Shown here: positions 1-8,341 of the stretch, one piece after another
How the letters are laid out: each line of letters begins with the position of its first letter
How positions within the stretch are numbered: position 1 is the stretch's first letter
DNA from: Fen-1258 sp964441505
GTDB lineage: Bacteria; Bacteroidota; Ignavibacteria; Ignavibacteriales; Melioribacteraceae
Length of the DNA stretch: 64,000 nucleotides
Reading direction: 5' to 3'
NCBI GenBank assembly: GCA_964441505.1
Contig: CAYTUV010000001.1
Span: 153,695-217,694, forward strand
Position numbers and translations under genes: made by a program
Notes under the pieces: model-generated
Told to the model about the DNA's origin: nothing
Database searches by the model: none
The model's input: the letters and a program-made list of their open reading frames with translations, nothing else

Positions 1-65
1 GATGTATATGTCCGACCTCATGCGTGACGGGATAACATAATCAATTTTTTATAAAACAGATTAAG

Positions 66-97
66 AAGCCCTTCACAGAATGAAGGGCTTTTTTTAT
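66..97 (+). terminator. Rho-independent terminator upstream of metY
   Basis: A perfect 10-bp stem (AAGCCCTTCA at 66-75, TGAAGGGCTT at 81-90) with a 5-nt loop runs into a stretch of seven T. It most simply ends the gene left of the window, whose end is cut off. Because it lies only about 30 bases before metY, it could also be the expression platform of a leader regulator whose sensor part lies outside the window; nothing visible proves that. Confidence 0.85.
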
Positions 98-125
98 AAC
101 TATTAATCAAACAAAGGAGTACAAA

Positions 126-1430
126 ATGAGCAGCACAAAAAACTATCGATTCGAAACATTGCAATTGCACGCGGGTCAATCTGTTGATCCTACAACTAAT
201 TCACGCGCGGTTCCGATCTATCAAACTTCGTCTTACAATTTCAATAATGCGGATCATGCGGCAAAACTTTTTGATCTAAAGGAGTTTGGAAATATTTATA
301 CGAGAATCATGAATCCGACATCTTCTGTATTCGAAGAACGGATTGCTGCTCTTGAGGGAGGAGTTGGCGCACTGGCAACTTCATCCGGACAAGCAGCACA
401 GTTTCTGGCGATCAGCACTATAGCAGAAGCGGGCGATAACATTGTTTCAACCAACAACCTTTATGGCGGAACATACAATCAATTCAAAATTACTTTTCCA
501 CGTTTAGGCATAAATGTCAAGTTTATTGAGGGCGACGATCCGGCTGATTTTGCCGCTGCCATCAACGAAAAAACGAAAGCGATCTACATTGAAACAATTG
601 CCAATCCTCGCTTAAATGTACCCGACATTGAAGCGATAGCAAAAGTTGCGCACGCAAACGGCATTCCTCTTATTGTTGATAACACTTTCGGTGCGGGCGG
701 TTATGTTTGCCGACCATTCGATTTCGGTGCGGATATAATAACACACTCAGCAACAAAATGGATCGGCGGACATGGTACATCAATTGGCGGAGTAATTGTT
801 GATTCTGGAAAGTTTGATTGGTCAAGCGGAAAATTTCCATCGTTCACGGCTCCGAGTCCCGGTTATCACGGATTAAATTTCTGGGAAACATTTGGCGCAA
901 ATAGCCCTTTCGGCAATATTGCATTCATCATCCGTGCAAGAGTTGAGCAATTAAGAGATCTTGGTCCGTGCATAAGTCCGTTTAATTCTTTTCTTCTTCT
1001 TCAAGGATTGGAGACACTCTCTCTGCGTGTTGATAGACATTGCGAAAATGCACTCCGTTTAGCCCGCTGGTTAAAAGAACAGCCCCAAGTTGATTGGGTT
1101 TTGTATCCCGGTCTGGAAGATCATCCATCCCATGAAAACGCAAAGAAATTTTTTAGAAAAAATTGCTTTGGCGGAATTATTTCCTTCGGCGTAAAGGGAG
1201 GAATTGACGCTGGGAAAAAATTCATCAACAACGTAACGCTGGCAAGTCTTCTCGCAAATGTTGGAGATGCAAAAACTTTGGTCATTCATCCCTCATCAAC
1301 AACTCATCAACAATTAAGCGACAATGAACGCGAGTCTTCCGGTGTAAAGCCGGAGATGATTCGTGTCTCGGTTGGAATAGAACATATCGATGATATAATT
1401 GAAGATTTTAAAACAGCATTAGAGCAGTAA
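126..1430 (+). CDS. metY: O-acetylhomoserine sulfhydrylase (MetY)
   Basis: PLP enzyme of the Cys/Met metabolism family that makes homocysteine from O-acetylhomoserine and sulfide in the cytoplasm. The 434-residue length is normal for the family. The N-terminal TLQLHAGQ block, the ALATSSGQAAQ substrate/PLP region, IVDNTFGAGGY and the PLP lysine K211 in HSATKWIGGHG are all visible. A good ribosome site (AAAGGAG) lies 6-7 bases before the ATG. It is the first gene of a run with aspartate kinase (27-33 bases downstream) and metX, whose product is its substrate, so the three form a methionine operon. Cystathionine gamma-synthase is less likely because of the length and the metX context. Confidence 0.95.
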   Translation: MSSTKNYRFETLQLHAGQSVDPTTNSRAVPIYQTSSYNFNNADHAAKLFDLKEFGNIYTRIMNPTSSVFEERIAALEGGVGALATSSGQAAQFLAISTIAEAGDNIVSTNNLYGGTYNQFKITFPRLGINVKFIEGDDPADFAAAINEKTKAIYIETIANPRLNVPDIEAIAKVAHANGIPLIVDNTFGAGGYVCRPFDFGADIITHSATKWIGGHGTSIGGVIVDSGKFDWSSGKFPSFTAPSPGYHGLNFWETFGANSPFGNIAFIIRARVEQLRDLGPCISPFNSFLLLQGLETLSLRVDRHCENALRLARWLKEQPQVDWVLYPGLEDHPSHENAKKFFRKNCFGGIISFGVKGGIDAGKKFINNVTLASLLANVGDAKTLVIHPSSTTHQQLSDNERESSGVKPEMIRVSVGIEHIDDIIEDFKTALEQ

Positions 1431-1462
1431 TCAGATTGTTTCTACTATAAGGAGAAATGAAA

Positions 1463-2869
1463 ATGAGAGTAATTAAATTTGGCGGAACATCAATAGGTAC
1501 TCCAGAAAGGTTTTCGAAAGTAGCAAAAATCATTTCGACAAAAAATGAAGAAGAATTTTCTGTGGTTGTTCTTTCTGCAATCGGTGGAATAACCGATAAA
1601 CTTCTCGAAACTATTCTGCTTGCTAGTACCGGTAATCAAGAGTATCAGAAAATATTTGAACAGATTAAATCAACACACTTAACTTTCTTATCGGAAGTTG
1701 TTGGCTCGGAACGTCAAGATGAAATTCGAGAGCAGATTATCAGACTGTTGAATCAATTGGAAAATAAATTGAGAGGGGTTTTTCTTCTTAACGAATGCTC
1801 TGATAGAATAAGTGATTCAATAGTTACATACGGAGAGTATCTCTCGAATATTTTGATGGTCGGCTCATTAAAAACATTGGGAAAAGAATGTCAGTTTTAT
1901 GATTCACGGAAACTGATTAGAACAAATTCAAATTTCGGTGATGCCGAAGTAAACTTTACAATAACGAATCAGCTGTTGCAATCCTGGTATAATTCTTTAG
2001 AGAAAAATCATATTCCTATTTTTAATGGATTCATTGGTTCCGATCAGAATGGACACATTACAACTCTCGGCAGAAGCGGATCGGATTTCACTGCGACAAT
2101 CATAGGCGGAGCGTTAAGGGCCTCTGTTGTTGAAATTTGGACCGACGTAGACGGAGTTCTAAACGCAGATCCGAAGATAGTATCCTCAGCAACAACTCTT
2201 GAGGAATTGAGTTTTGAAGAAGCGGCTAGTCTCGCTGTACTTGGCGGGAAAGTAATTCATCCGAAGACAATTGCGCCGGTTGAAAAACAAAACGTGCCGA
2301 TAAACATACTCAATACGTTCCGACCCGACGTTAAAGGGACAAAAATCGGTAATGTCACTCAGTCAAGTGAAGAGCTGAAAACAATAACCTATCTGAACGG
2401 ACTTTCCTCCGTGAGCATTTTTTCGCCGGAGTCAAAATACGGCCAGAAAATTCTCGCACGGTTATTCGGATTAATTGCCCGGTTGGATATACCAATAGTG
2501 TCTATTAATAAATCGGCTTATAACCAGACGATCTCTTTTATCATTCTTAATGAATTTGTCAACTCTTTCCTGGATGAGGTCAAACGTGAATTTGTTTTGG
2601 AAATTGAGAAAGGATTTATCGGTGAGATTTCGGCGAGGAACAATCTCTCCCTCATCTCAGCAATCGGCGTTGAGAATAATCTTACATCTCTCGTTACAAG
2701 GAAAATTTACGACATTCTTGACAGTAACGGAATAGAGAGTCTGGCATTTTTAAATGATCCGGCCTTACTGAATATTTCTTTCATTGTTAATTCTGGAGAT
2801 GTGAACAAAACAGTTTCAGTTTTACACGGTGAATTTTTTGAAAAGTGTGCATCGGTTAACGTAGCTTAA
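1463..2869 (+). CDS. lysC: Aspartate kinase
   Basis: Phosphorylates aspartate, the first step toward homoserine, methionine, threonine and lysine. The N-terminus MRVIKFGGTSIG is the nucleotide-binding signature of aspartokinases. GRSGSDFTATIIGGALRA, WTDVDGVLNADPK and the GGKVIHPKTIAPV segment are further family blocks, and about 150 C-terminal residues look like paired ACT regulatory domains. An ATG at 1457 is also possible, but the AAGGAG at 1449-1454 is only two bases from it and eight from 1463, so I chose 1463. It is monofunctional: no homoserine dehydrogenase domain follows. Position between metY and metX suggests a methionine-dedicated isoform; feedback control by an amino acid is inferred from the ACT region. 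The lysC symbol is a best guess among aspartokinase names. Confidence 0.93.
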   Translation: MRVIKFGGTSIGTPERFSKVAKIISTKNEEEFSVVVLSAIGGITDKLLETILLASTGNQEYQKIFEQIKSTHLTFLSEVVGSERQDEIREQIIRLLNQLENKLRGVFLLNECSDRISDSIVTYGEYLSNILMVGSLKTLGKECQFYDSRKLIRTNSNFGDAEVNFTITNQLLQSWYNSLEKNHIPIFNGFIGSDQNGHITTLGRSGSDFTATIIGGALRASVVEIWTDVDGVLNADPKIVSSATTLEELSFEEAASLAVLGGKVIHPKTIAPVEKQNVPINILNTFRPDVKGTKIGNVTQSSEELKTITYLNGLSSVSIFSPESKYGQKILARLFGLIARLDIPIVSINKSAYNQTISFIILNEFVNSFLDEVKREFVLEIEKGFIGEISARNNLSLISAIGVENNLTSLVTRKIYDILDSNGIESLAFLNDPALLNISFIVNSGDVNKTVSVLHGEFFEKCASVNVA

Positions 2870-2887
2870 TTAAAACATGGGTGAATC

Positions 2888-4018
2888 ATGAATTCTCAAA
2901 ACTTAACCTCAGGAAAATCTTCAGGCAGCGTCACGTTCTCCGAACCATTCCGGCTTGAATGCGGAGAAGTGCTGCCCGAAGTTTCCGTTGCATATGAAAC
3001 TTATGGTAAATTAAACAGCGAGGGAACGAACGCTATTTTAATTTGCCACGCACTAACCGGTGATGCACATGCATCGGATTACAATAACTATAACAGTGAA
3101 GATGCCTTCGATGATGTTTCCTCAAGCCGGCCCGGCTGGTGGAATGAATTGATTGGTCCCGGTAAAGGATTTGATACTTCAGCTAATTTTGTCGTCTGTA
3201 CAAATATCCTCGGGGGCTGTTACGGCACAACCGGACCAACTTCAATCAATACCCTGACAGGCAAAATATTTGGAAACGATTTTCCTTCGATAACCGTCCG
3301 CGATATGGTCAATCTTCAGTATAAACTAATAACTTTGTTTGGGGTTACCAAACTCAAAGCTATCTCCGGGGGGTCGCTCGGCGGAATGCAGGTTTTGGAG
3401 TGGGCGATAATGTTTCCCGATTTTGTTGAAAAAATAATTCCTATCGCAACTGCAGCTCAACATTCTGCCTGGTGTATTGGATTAAACGAAGCAGCACGAA
3501 AAGCGATAACCGATGACCCTCTCTGGGAAAATGGAAATTACGCATCCCAGCCCATCGCAGGTTTATCCACTGCTCGTATGATTGCTATGATTTCATACCG
3601 AAGCGCGGAAAGTTTCAACAAAAAATTTGGCAGAGAAATTCATAAGAGTAAAAATCCTGCCGAAGCAAATTCCAATTCGAGGTTTCAGGTGGAAAACTAC
3701 CTCCGCTATCAGGGGGATAAACTTGTCAATCGTTTCGATGCGAACACCTATCTATGCATCACCCGCGCTATGGATTTACACGATGTCGCTCGCGGCCGCG
3801 GTTTATTAGAAGAGATACTGAGAAGCATTAAAGCAAAAACATTATGTGTCGGAATCAATTCTGATATTCTTTATCCAGCCGCAGAACAAAAAGAAATTGC
3901 ATCCCAGATTCCAGATGCGCAATATTTTGAAATAGATTCTATACACGGGCACGACGCTTTTCTAATTGAATTTGAGCAGTTGGATAAAGTTATAACAAAA
4001 TTCTTAGAATTCGATTAG
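2888..4018 (+). CDS. metX: Homoserine O-acetyltransferase (MetX)
   Basis: Alpha/beta-hydrolase-fold enzyme that acetylates homoserine using acetyl-CoA and feeds MetY. The 376-residue length is typical. The N-terminal block LICHALTGDAHA, the oxyanion segment NILGGCYGTTGPTS, the nucleophile elbow GGSLGGMQVLEW with S163, the acid in INSDILYP and the catalytic histidine near the end (SIHGHDAFLIE) are all present. It follows aspartate kinase by 18 bases with only a weak ribosome site. A serine O-acetyltransferase role is known for some family members and cannot be excluded by eye, but metY next door supports homoserine. Confidence 0.94.
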   Translation: MNSQNLTSGKSSGSVTFSEPFRLECGEVLPEVSVAYETYGKLNSEGTNAILICHALTGDAHASDYNNYNSEDAFDDVSSSRPGWWNELIGPGKGFDTSANFVVCTNILGGCYGTTGPTSINTLTGKIFGNDFPSITVRDMVNLQYKLITLFGVTKLKAISGGSLGGMQVLEWAIMFPDFVEKIIPIATAAQHSAWCIGLNEAARKAITDDPLWENGNYASQPIAGLSTARMIAMISYRSAESFNKKFGREIHKSKNPAEANSNSRFQVENYLRYQGDKLVNRFDANTYLCITRAMDLHDVARGRGLLEEILRSIKAKTLCVGINSDILYPAAEQKEIASQIPDAQYFEIDSIHGHDAFLIEFEQLDKVITKFLEFD

Positions 4019-4166
4019 TCACTCTATACTCTACGTTCTTCGTTCTTCACTCAGGAGTCTTCTTGCTTCTTTAGACCGATGTGCCTAAGTTTTCATCCGT
4101 AAGCAAAATTTTTTGTGCAAATGCCAATACAAGATGATTCCATTTTGTCTCCAAGCAGAGAATAAT

Positions 4167-4538
4167 ATGGAAACAAATGAACTGACAGGTAAAATAATTG
4201 GTGCTGCTATTGAAGTTCATAAACAGCTTGGACCGGGAATGCTTGAATCTGCTTACGAAGAATGTTTGTGTTATGAATTGTCTTTATGCGGTTTGAGGGT
4301 AGAAAGGCAAAAACCGATCCCAGTAGTTTATAAGGAAATAAAACTTGAATGCGGATACAGAACCGATCTGCTTGTTGAAAATAAGGTGGTAGTTGAATTG
4401 AAAGCACAGGACATTATTCTTCCCGTTCATGAAGCACAGATACTAACATATTTACGTTTTGCAAATATAAAAATAGGCTTGCTAATTAACTTCAATGTAA
4501 CAGTTCTTAAAAACGGAATTAAAAGATTCATTTTATAA
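4167..4538 (+). CDS. GxxExxY protein (predicted nuclease fold)
   Basis: Small protein of the GxxExxY family. The family-naming motif sits in LGPGMLESAYEE, and YRTDLLVENKVVVELKA carries a D-x(n)-E-x-K pattern typical of PD-(D/E)XK nuclease folds. No member has a firmly established role as far as I know. The reading frame stays open to 4113, but the family begins near METNELTGKIIGAAIEV, so I place the start at 4167. It lies between the met operon and gatE and is followed at once by a palindromic CTCTGTG repeat. In my experience such genes often sit beside repeats of this type in environmental genomes, which suggests a mobile or repeat-linked role; that is inference. Confidence 0.85.
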   Translation: METNELTGKIIGAAIEVHKQLGPGMLESAYEECLCYELSLCGLRVERQKPIPVVYKEIKLECGYRTDLLVENKVVVELKAQDIILPVHEAQILTYLRFANIKIGLLINFNVTVLKNGIKRFIL

Positions 4539-4539
4539 G

Positions 4540-4634
4540 TCTCTGTGCCACTCAGTGACTCCTCGGTGTAACTCTGTGAAAGGATTTGTTACACAGAGCA
4601 ACACAGAGAATTCACAGAGCTCCACTGAGAGAAA
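4540..4634. repeat. Interspersed palindromic repeat, CTCTGTG type
   Basis: A roughly 95-bp imperfect inverted repeat. The left half is built of CTCTGTG/CTCGGTG/CTCAGTG units and the right half of CACAGAG units in the opposite orientation, with the turn near 4580 (CTCTGTG ... CACAGAG). It resembles a MITE-like or hairpin element rather than coding DNA. It separates the GxxExxY gene from gatE, and the open frame of gatE runs into it artificially. Confidence 0.7.
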
Positions 4635-4669
4635 AAGTGAAAGATTTTTTATTCAAACCATTTGAAGAA

Positions 4670-6541
4670 ATGACAGAAAAGGATTACGAAACCGTCGGTT
4701 TCAAATCCGGACTCGAAATTCATCAACAGTTATTTACCAGAAAAAAACTTTTTTGCCGCTGCCCTGCCGGAAAATACAGTGAGCGGTATGACGCTGAAAT
4801 TTTACGCCACATGCGTCCCACACTTTCCGAACTTGGTGAATACGACGGCACGGCATTGATGGAATTTAAAACGAAGAAGGATATTCTTTACAGAATCAAT
4901 CGTGAAAGTGTTTGTACTTACGAGATGGATGATACACCGCCGTTTCTTATAAATGACGATGCGCTTGATATCGCACTTGAATGCGGAATTTTGTTTGATT
5001 GTTCAATTGTAGATGAATTACATATCGCTAGAAAACAATATTTAGATGGAAGTATCCCAACCGGTTTTCAGCGTACTGCAATCTTCGCACTCGATGGAAA
5101 AATTCCCTACAAGAACCGCACTATTGATATCGTTCAAATGTCTATTGAAGAGGATTCGTGCCGCGAGGTTTCCGACACAGGACATTTGCGTGTTTACAGA
5201 GCTGACCGGCTTGGTATGCCGCTAATTGAAACGGTGACCGGACCAAATATGCGCACTCCGTTTGAAGTTGCTGAAGTTGCCGAGATTTGCGCGAACATTG
5301 TAAGAAGTACCGGAAAAGTCCGGCGTGGAATAGGTGCAGCGAGAGAGGATGTAAATGTAAGCGTTGAAGGCGGAACAAGAATTGAGATCAAAGGTGTTTC
5401 CAAGATTGGACGAATTCCTCATCTCACATATAATGAAGCGATGCGTCAATGGAATTTATTGCGGCTCAGAGAAGAATTGCATCGAAGAGGTATTACGAAA
5501 GAAACGTTTGAAGCCAAGGTAGATGACATTACACGAATTGTTAAGAAGGCACACTACCAGCCGATCAGAACCGCAACCGATCTGGGATTACTTGTTAAAT
5601 GCGTTGTGCTGCGTGGGTGCGGGGGACTGCTTCATTGGCAGACACAAACCGATACTTACTTTTCAAAGGAAATATCGGATCGCGTGCGCGTTATTGCCTG
5701 CTTAACAAATATTCCGAATATTATTCACTCCGACAGTAAGGGAGATACATTAACATCTGCTGATTGGCAGAATATTAAACGATCTGTGGGTGCAACAGAT
5801 AATGATACAATGGTTTTAGTTTGGGGAAATGAAATTGATACCGACATGGCTTCCAAAGAAATTATTATCCGAGCTAAAGAAGCAACAATTGGAATTCCAT
5901 CTGAGACTCGTCAAGCTCTGCGCGATGGTACAAACGGTTTTGAAAGAATATTGCCCGGTGCAGATAGAATGTATCCCGATACCGATTTGCCTCCTACCAG
6001 AATCACAGAAGATCGTTTAAAAAAATTTCGGTTAAACCTCCCGGAACATTTTTGGGATCGAGAAAGATGGTATAGAGAACTTGGAATTCCTGAAGATACA
6101 ATTAGAGAATTATCCATTTCACAATTTGCAAATCTGTTCAAGATACTTGTGAATGACTGGAAAATTGATCCGACATTTGCCGCCGTTGCGCTGGTTCAAT
6201 TTCCGAAGAGGCTAAAGAAAAATGGTGTTGCCGTAAGCCTATTGGATGAAGAGATGATGAAGGAAATATTTTTTGCTTTTAAGGATGGATTGCTTTCGCG
6301 CTCTGGTGTTTTCATGGCAATGGAAAAAGCGATCAAGAAAGGAAAGTTTTATCCTGAGTTATTACCGAAACCGCTAACGACAAAAGAACTCGAGGAAGTA
6401 ATATCCGAAACAAACAACGAGTTAAGCAGAATAAAATTGTTGAATAATGAAAAACGAAAAGAAGTGTTGCTTGGATTTGTTATGAACAAGGTTCGAATAT
6501 GTGTTGAAGGAAAAGTTGTGGCAAGTAAAATCAATCAATAA
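4670..6541 (+). CDS. gatE: Glu-tRNA(Gln) amidotransferase subunit E (archaeal type)
   Basis: Subunit of the archaeal GatDE complex. GatE binds Glu-tRNA(Gln), activates the glutamyl group with ATP and amidates it with ammonia delivered by GatD. The GatB/GatE signature appears near the start (VGFKSGLEIHQQL, then KLFCRCP), followed by MSIEEDSCREVSDTG, GAAREDVNVSV and the AspRS-like insertion that separates GatE from bacterial GatB (residues about 370-430, including PGADRMYPDTDLPPTRI). At 623 residues it has GatE rather than GatB length (about 480). ATG 4670 was chosen because it matches the archaeal N-terminus; a GTG at 4637 is in frame but falls next to the repeat. gatD follows. Bacteria normally use GatCAB, so this pair is likely acquired from archaea. 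Confidence 0.92.
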   Translation: MTEKDYETVGFKSGLEIHQQLFTRKKLFCRCPAGKYSERYDAEILRHMRPTLSELGEYDGTALMEFKTKKDILYRINRESVCTYEMDDTPPFLINDDALDIALECGILFDCSIVDELHIARKQYLDGSIPTGFQRTAIFALDGKIPYKNRTIDIVQMSIEEDSCREVSDTGHLRVYRADRLGMPLIETVTGPNMRTPFEVAEVAEICANIVRSTGKVRRGIGAAREDVNVSVEGGTRIEIKGVSKIGRIPHLTYNEAMRQWNLLRLREELHRRGITKETFEAKVDDITRIVKKAHYQPIRTATDLGLLVKCVVLRGCGGLLHWQTQTDTYFSKEISDRVRVIACLTNIPNIIHSDSKGDTLTSADWQNIKRSVGATDNDTMVLVWGNEIDTDMASKEIIIRAKEATIGIPSETRQALRDGTNGFERILPGADRMYPDTDLPPTRITEDRLKKFRLNLPEHFWDRERWYRELGIPEDTIRELSISQFANLFKILVNDWKIDPTFAAVALVQFPKRLKKNGVAVSLLDEEMMKEIFFAFKDGLLSRSGVFMAMEKAIKKGKFYPELLPKPLTTKELEEVISETNNELSRIKLLNNEKRKEVLLGFVMNKVRICVEGKVVASKINQ

Positions 6542-6542
6542 A

Positions 6543-6637
6543 ATCTTGGCTGCCTTTGCGATGTTTCTTGGCGGTCTTCGCGTGGAATTCTTTCTCGCAA
6601 AGACGCAAAGGTATTCGCAAAGCACGCAAAGGAAAAA
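6543..6637. repeat. Interspersed palindromic repeat, CTTTGCG type
   Basis: An approximately 95-bp imperfect palindrome turning on GAATTC (6583-6588). The left half carries CCTTTGCG, CTTGGCG and CTTCGCG units, the right half TCGCAAAGACGCAAAG, CGCAAAG and CGCAAAGG. It is a different family from the repeat in front of gatE. The ribosome site of gatD (AAAGGAA) overlaps its right end, so the repeat supplies part of the gatD leader. Confidence 0.75.
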
Positions 6638-6647
6638 GAAAAATTTT

Positions 6648-8030
6648 ATGGCAGACGATTACAAAGGTTACCGCGGCAAAGCATTATCGGTTCTTAAAAA
6701 TTTTAAAGCACTTGTCTGGAGCGATGTTGAGATCAAAACTACAAAAGGATATTACAAGGGAATAATTCTTCCCCGTTCCGAAACAGCCGATCCGTTTCAT
6801 ATCGTCATCAAGATGCCAATCGGCTACAACATCGGAGTTGCAGCAGATTTAGTTACCGATATTCAGATAAGAGGGCGCAAAGAAGCACACTATAAAATTC
6901 CGGAAAAAGATTTTCCTTACGAACCGAATAAACCAAAAGTAAAATTACTCGGAACCGGTGGAACAATTGCAAGCCGCTTGGATTACAGAACCGGCGCAGT
7001 TATTCCTGCATTCTCTCCCGGAGAACTTTACGGCTCAGTTCCCGAACTTGCCAACTACTGCAACCTTGAAACAGAAAAACTTTACGGTGTATTCAGCGAG
7101 AACATGGGACCAGATCAATGGAAAGGTACTGCCGAAGCAATAGGAAGAGAAATTGAAAAAGGTGTTGATGGAATTGTAATCGGTCACGGTACAGATACGA
7201 TGCATCATACGGCGGCAGTGTTGTCGTTCATGGTGCAAAATTTTCCGGTTCCGATTGTTATGGTTGGTTCACAAAGATCAAGCGACCGGCCATCCTCCGA
7301 CGCGGCGCTGAATCTTATGCATAGTGTTAAGACTGCTGCCGAGAGTGATATTGCCGAAGTTATGGTTTGTATGTTTGGACCAACATCGGATTATTACGGA
7401 TTACTTCACAGAGGAACTCGCGTACGTAAAATGCATTCGAGCTACCGGTCAACCTTCAGAACCATTGGCGATATACCGATTGCAAAAGTCAGCCGGGATG
7501 AAATCACTCCGCTTCGCCAGGATTATAAACGCCGGCGCAAAGATAAAAATGTAACTATCAATACAGCGTTCGAAGAGAAGGTCAGCATAGTTTATTACTA
7601 TCCCAACATGAAACCGGATATAATTGAATCGTTGATTGATAACGACTACAAAGGAATTGTTATAGCGGGCACAGGACTTGGACACGTGAACAAACCTTTG
7701 TATCCTGCACTCAAACGTGCCCACGATAAAGGCATTTCAATTTACATGACTGTTCAAACTCTTTGGGGTTATGTTCAAATGTATGTTTACGATACCGGTC
7801 GTGATATGATGGAACTTGGCGTAATTCCAGGAGAGAATATGCTGCCTGAAGTTGCTTACATGAAATTATGCTGGGCGTTGGGCCAAACAACCGATCAACA
7901 AAAAGTAAAAGAGATAATGCTTACATCAATTGCCGGAGAAATTACAGAACGAGAACCGAGCAACGGATATTTAATTTATCAAGGCGGTTTGCCGGAAGTT
8001 GAAGAATTTATTTCGAAGTATGTGAAGTGA
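6648..8030 (+). CDS. gatD: Glu-tRNA(Gln) amidotransferase subunit D (asparaginase-like)
   Basis: GatD hydrolyses glutamine or asparagine to supply ammonia to GatE. The protein has 460 residues, more than the 320-350 of ordinary asparaginase I/II because of a roughly 95-residue N-terminal beta domain typical of GatD. The L-asparaginase blocks follow: LLGTGGTIASR (T106), IGHGTDTMHHTA (T182, D183), GSQRSSDRPSSDAALN, and RVRKMHSSYR (K261), which match the catalytic Thr-Thr-Asp-Lys set of archaeal GatD. ATG 6648 gives the family N-terminus; the frame continues upstream only into the repeat. It follows gatE, 106 bases apart, on the same strand, and a joint transcript is likely. Confidence 0.92.
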   Translation: MADDYKGYRGKALSVLKNFKALVWSDVEIKTTKGYYKGIILPRSETADPFHIVIKMPIGYNIGVAADLVTDIQIRGRKEAHYKIPEKDFPYEPNKPKVKLLGTGGTIASRLDYRTGAVIPAFSPGELYGSVPELANYCNLETEKLYGVFSENMGPDQWKGTAEAIGREIEKGVDGIVIGHGTDTMHHTAAVLSFMVQNFPVPIVMVGSQRSSDRPSSDAALNLMHSVKTAAESDIAEVMVCMFGPTSDYYGLLHRGTRVRKMHSSYRSTFRTIGDIPIAKVSRDEITPLRQDYKRRRKDKNVTINTAFEEKVSIVYYYPNMKPDIIESLIDNDYKGIVIAGTGLGHVNKPLYPALKRAHDKGISIYMTVQTLWGYVQMYVYDTGRDMMELGVIPGENMLPEVAYMKLCWALGQTTDQQKVKEIMLTSIAGEITEREPSNGYLIYQGGLPEVEEFISKYVK

Positions 8031-8077
8031 CCCGAAGGGTCATCCTGAGCCCGATTTATCGGGTGAAGGATCTCTTT
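8031..8077. repeat. Interspersed repeat, GTCATCCTGAGC type
   Basis: Starts immediately at the gatD stop codon. It contains GACCCGAAGGGTC, GTCATCCTGAGC and the near-palindrome CCCGATTTATCGGG (8050-8063), then GTGAAGGATCTC. The same 14-mer CCCGATTTATCGGG recurs at 59971-59984 in another repeat. The hairpins may act as a terminator after gatD, though no T-run follows directly. Confidence 0.65.
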
Positions 8078-8150
8078 TATAAGAATTCGGAAGACAGTAA
8101 TAAGAAGATTTTTAACTGATAGCAGAATGCTGAACGCTGGCTTCTCAATA

Positions 8151-8228
8151 AATATCACTATTTAATTTTCGGTGGACTCAACTCTAGAATGATTGTATAA
8201 TTACTCATCAAATTTTGATGGGACATTT
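8151..8228 (+). promoter_or_regulatory. Duplicated promoter-bearing leader, copy 1
   Basis: About 78 bases that match 15435-15514 with roughly nine differences. The best-conserved part contains TGGACT (8173-8178), a 17-base spacer and a perfect TATAAT (8196-8201), i.e. a sigma-70-like promoter. A near-perfect inverted repeat, CATCAAA-T-TTTGATG (8206-8220), follows the -10 box. Beyond it the similarity to copy 2 seems to run into the first codons of ada, with the ada ATG replaced by CTG. This copy lies about 115 bases before the metallophosphoesterase gene and may drive it. Confidence 0.7.
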
Positions 8229-8341
8229 TTCTGAATAAAGTTTCAAGAAAAACACTTCTCCGCGACCTCAGTTTCTCTATTGTCTTTCTCCTATTCTAAT
8301 AATAGTTTGCAATTAACAAAATCATCTTAAAACCTCTTTTT

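Noticed and set aside
2..40. Thirteen-codon open stretch at the left edge ending in TAA, possibly the end of an upstream gene
   Set aside because: All three frames are open for a similar length here and the sequence is too short to assign; only the following terminator suggests that a gene ends nearby.
41..125. SAM or other riboswitch in front of metY
   Set aside because: Only a plain hairpin and a short leader are visible; no aptamer core could be recognised in the 85 bases present, and the sensor part, if any, would lie outside the window.
4540..8077. CRISPR-like array made of the short repeated units
   Set aside because: The units are contiguous, degenerate and palindromic, with no constant-length unique spacers and no cas genes in the window.
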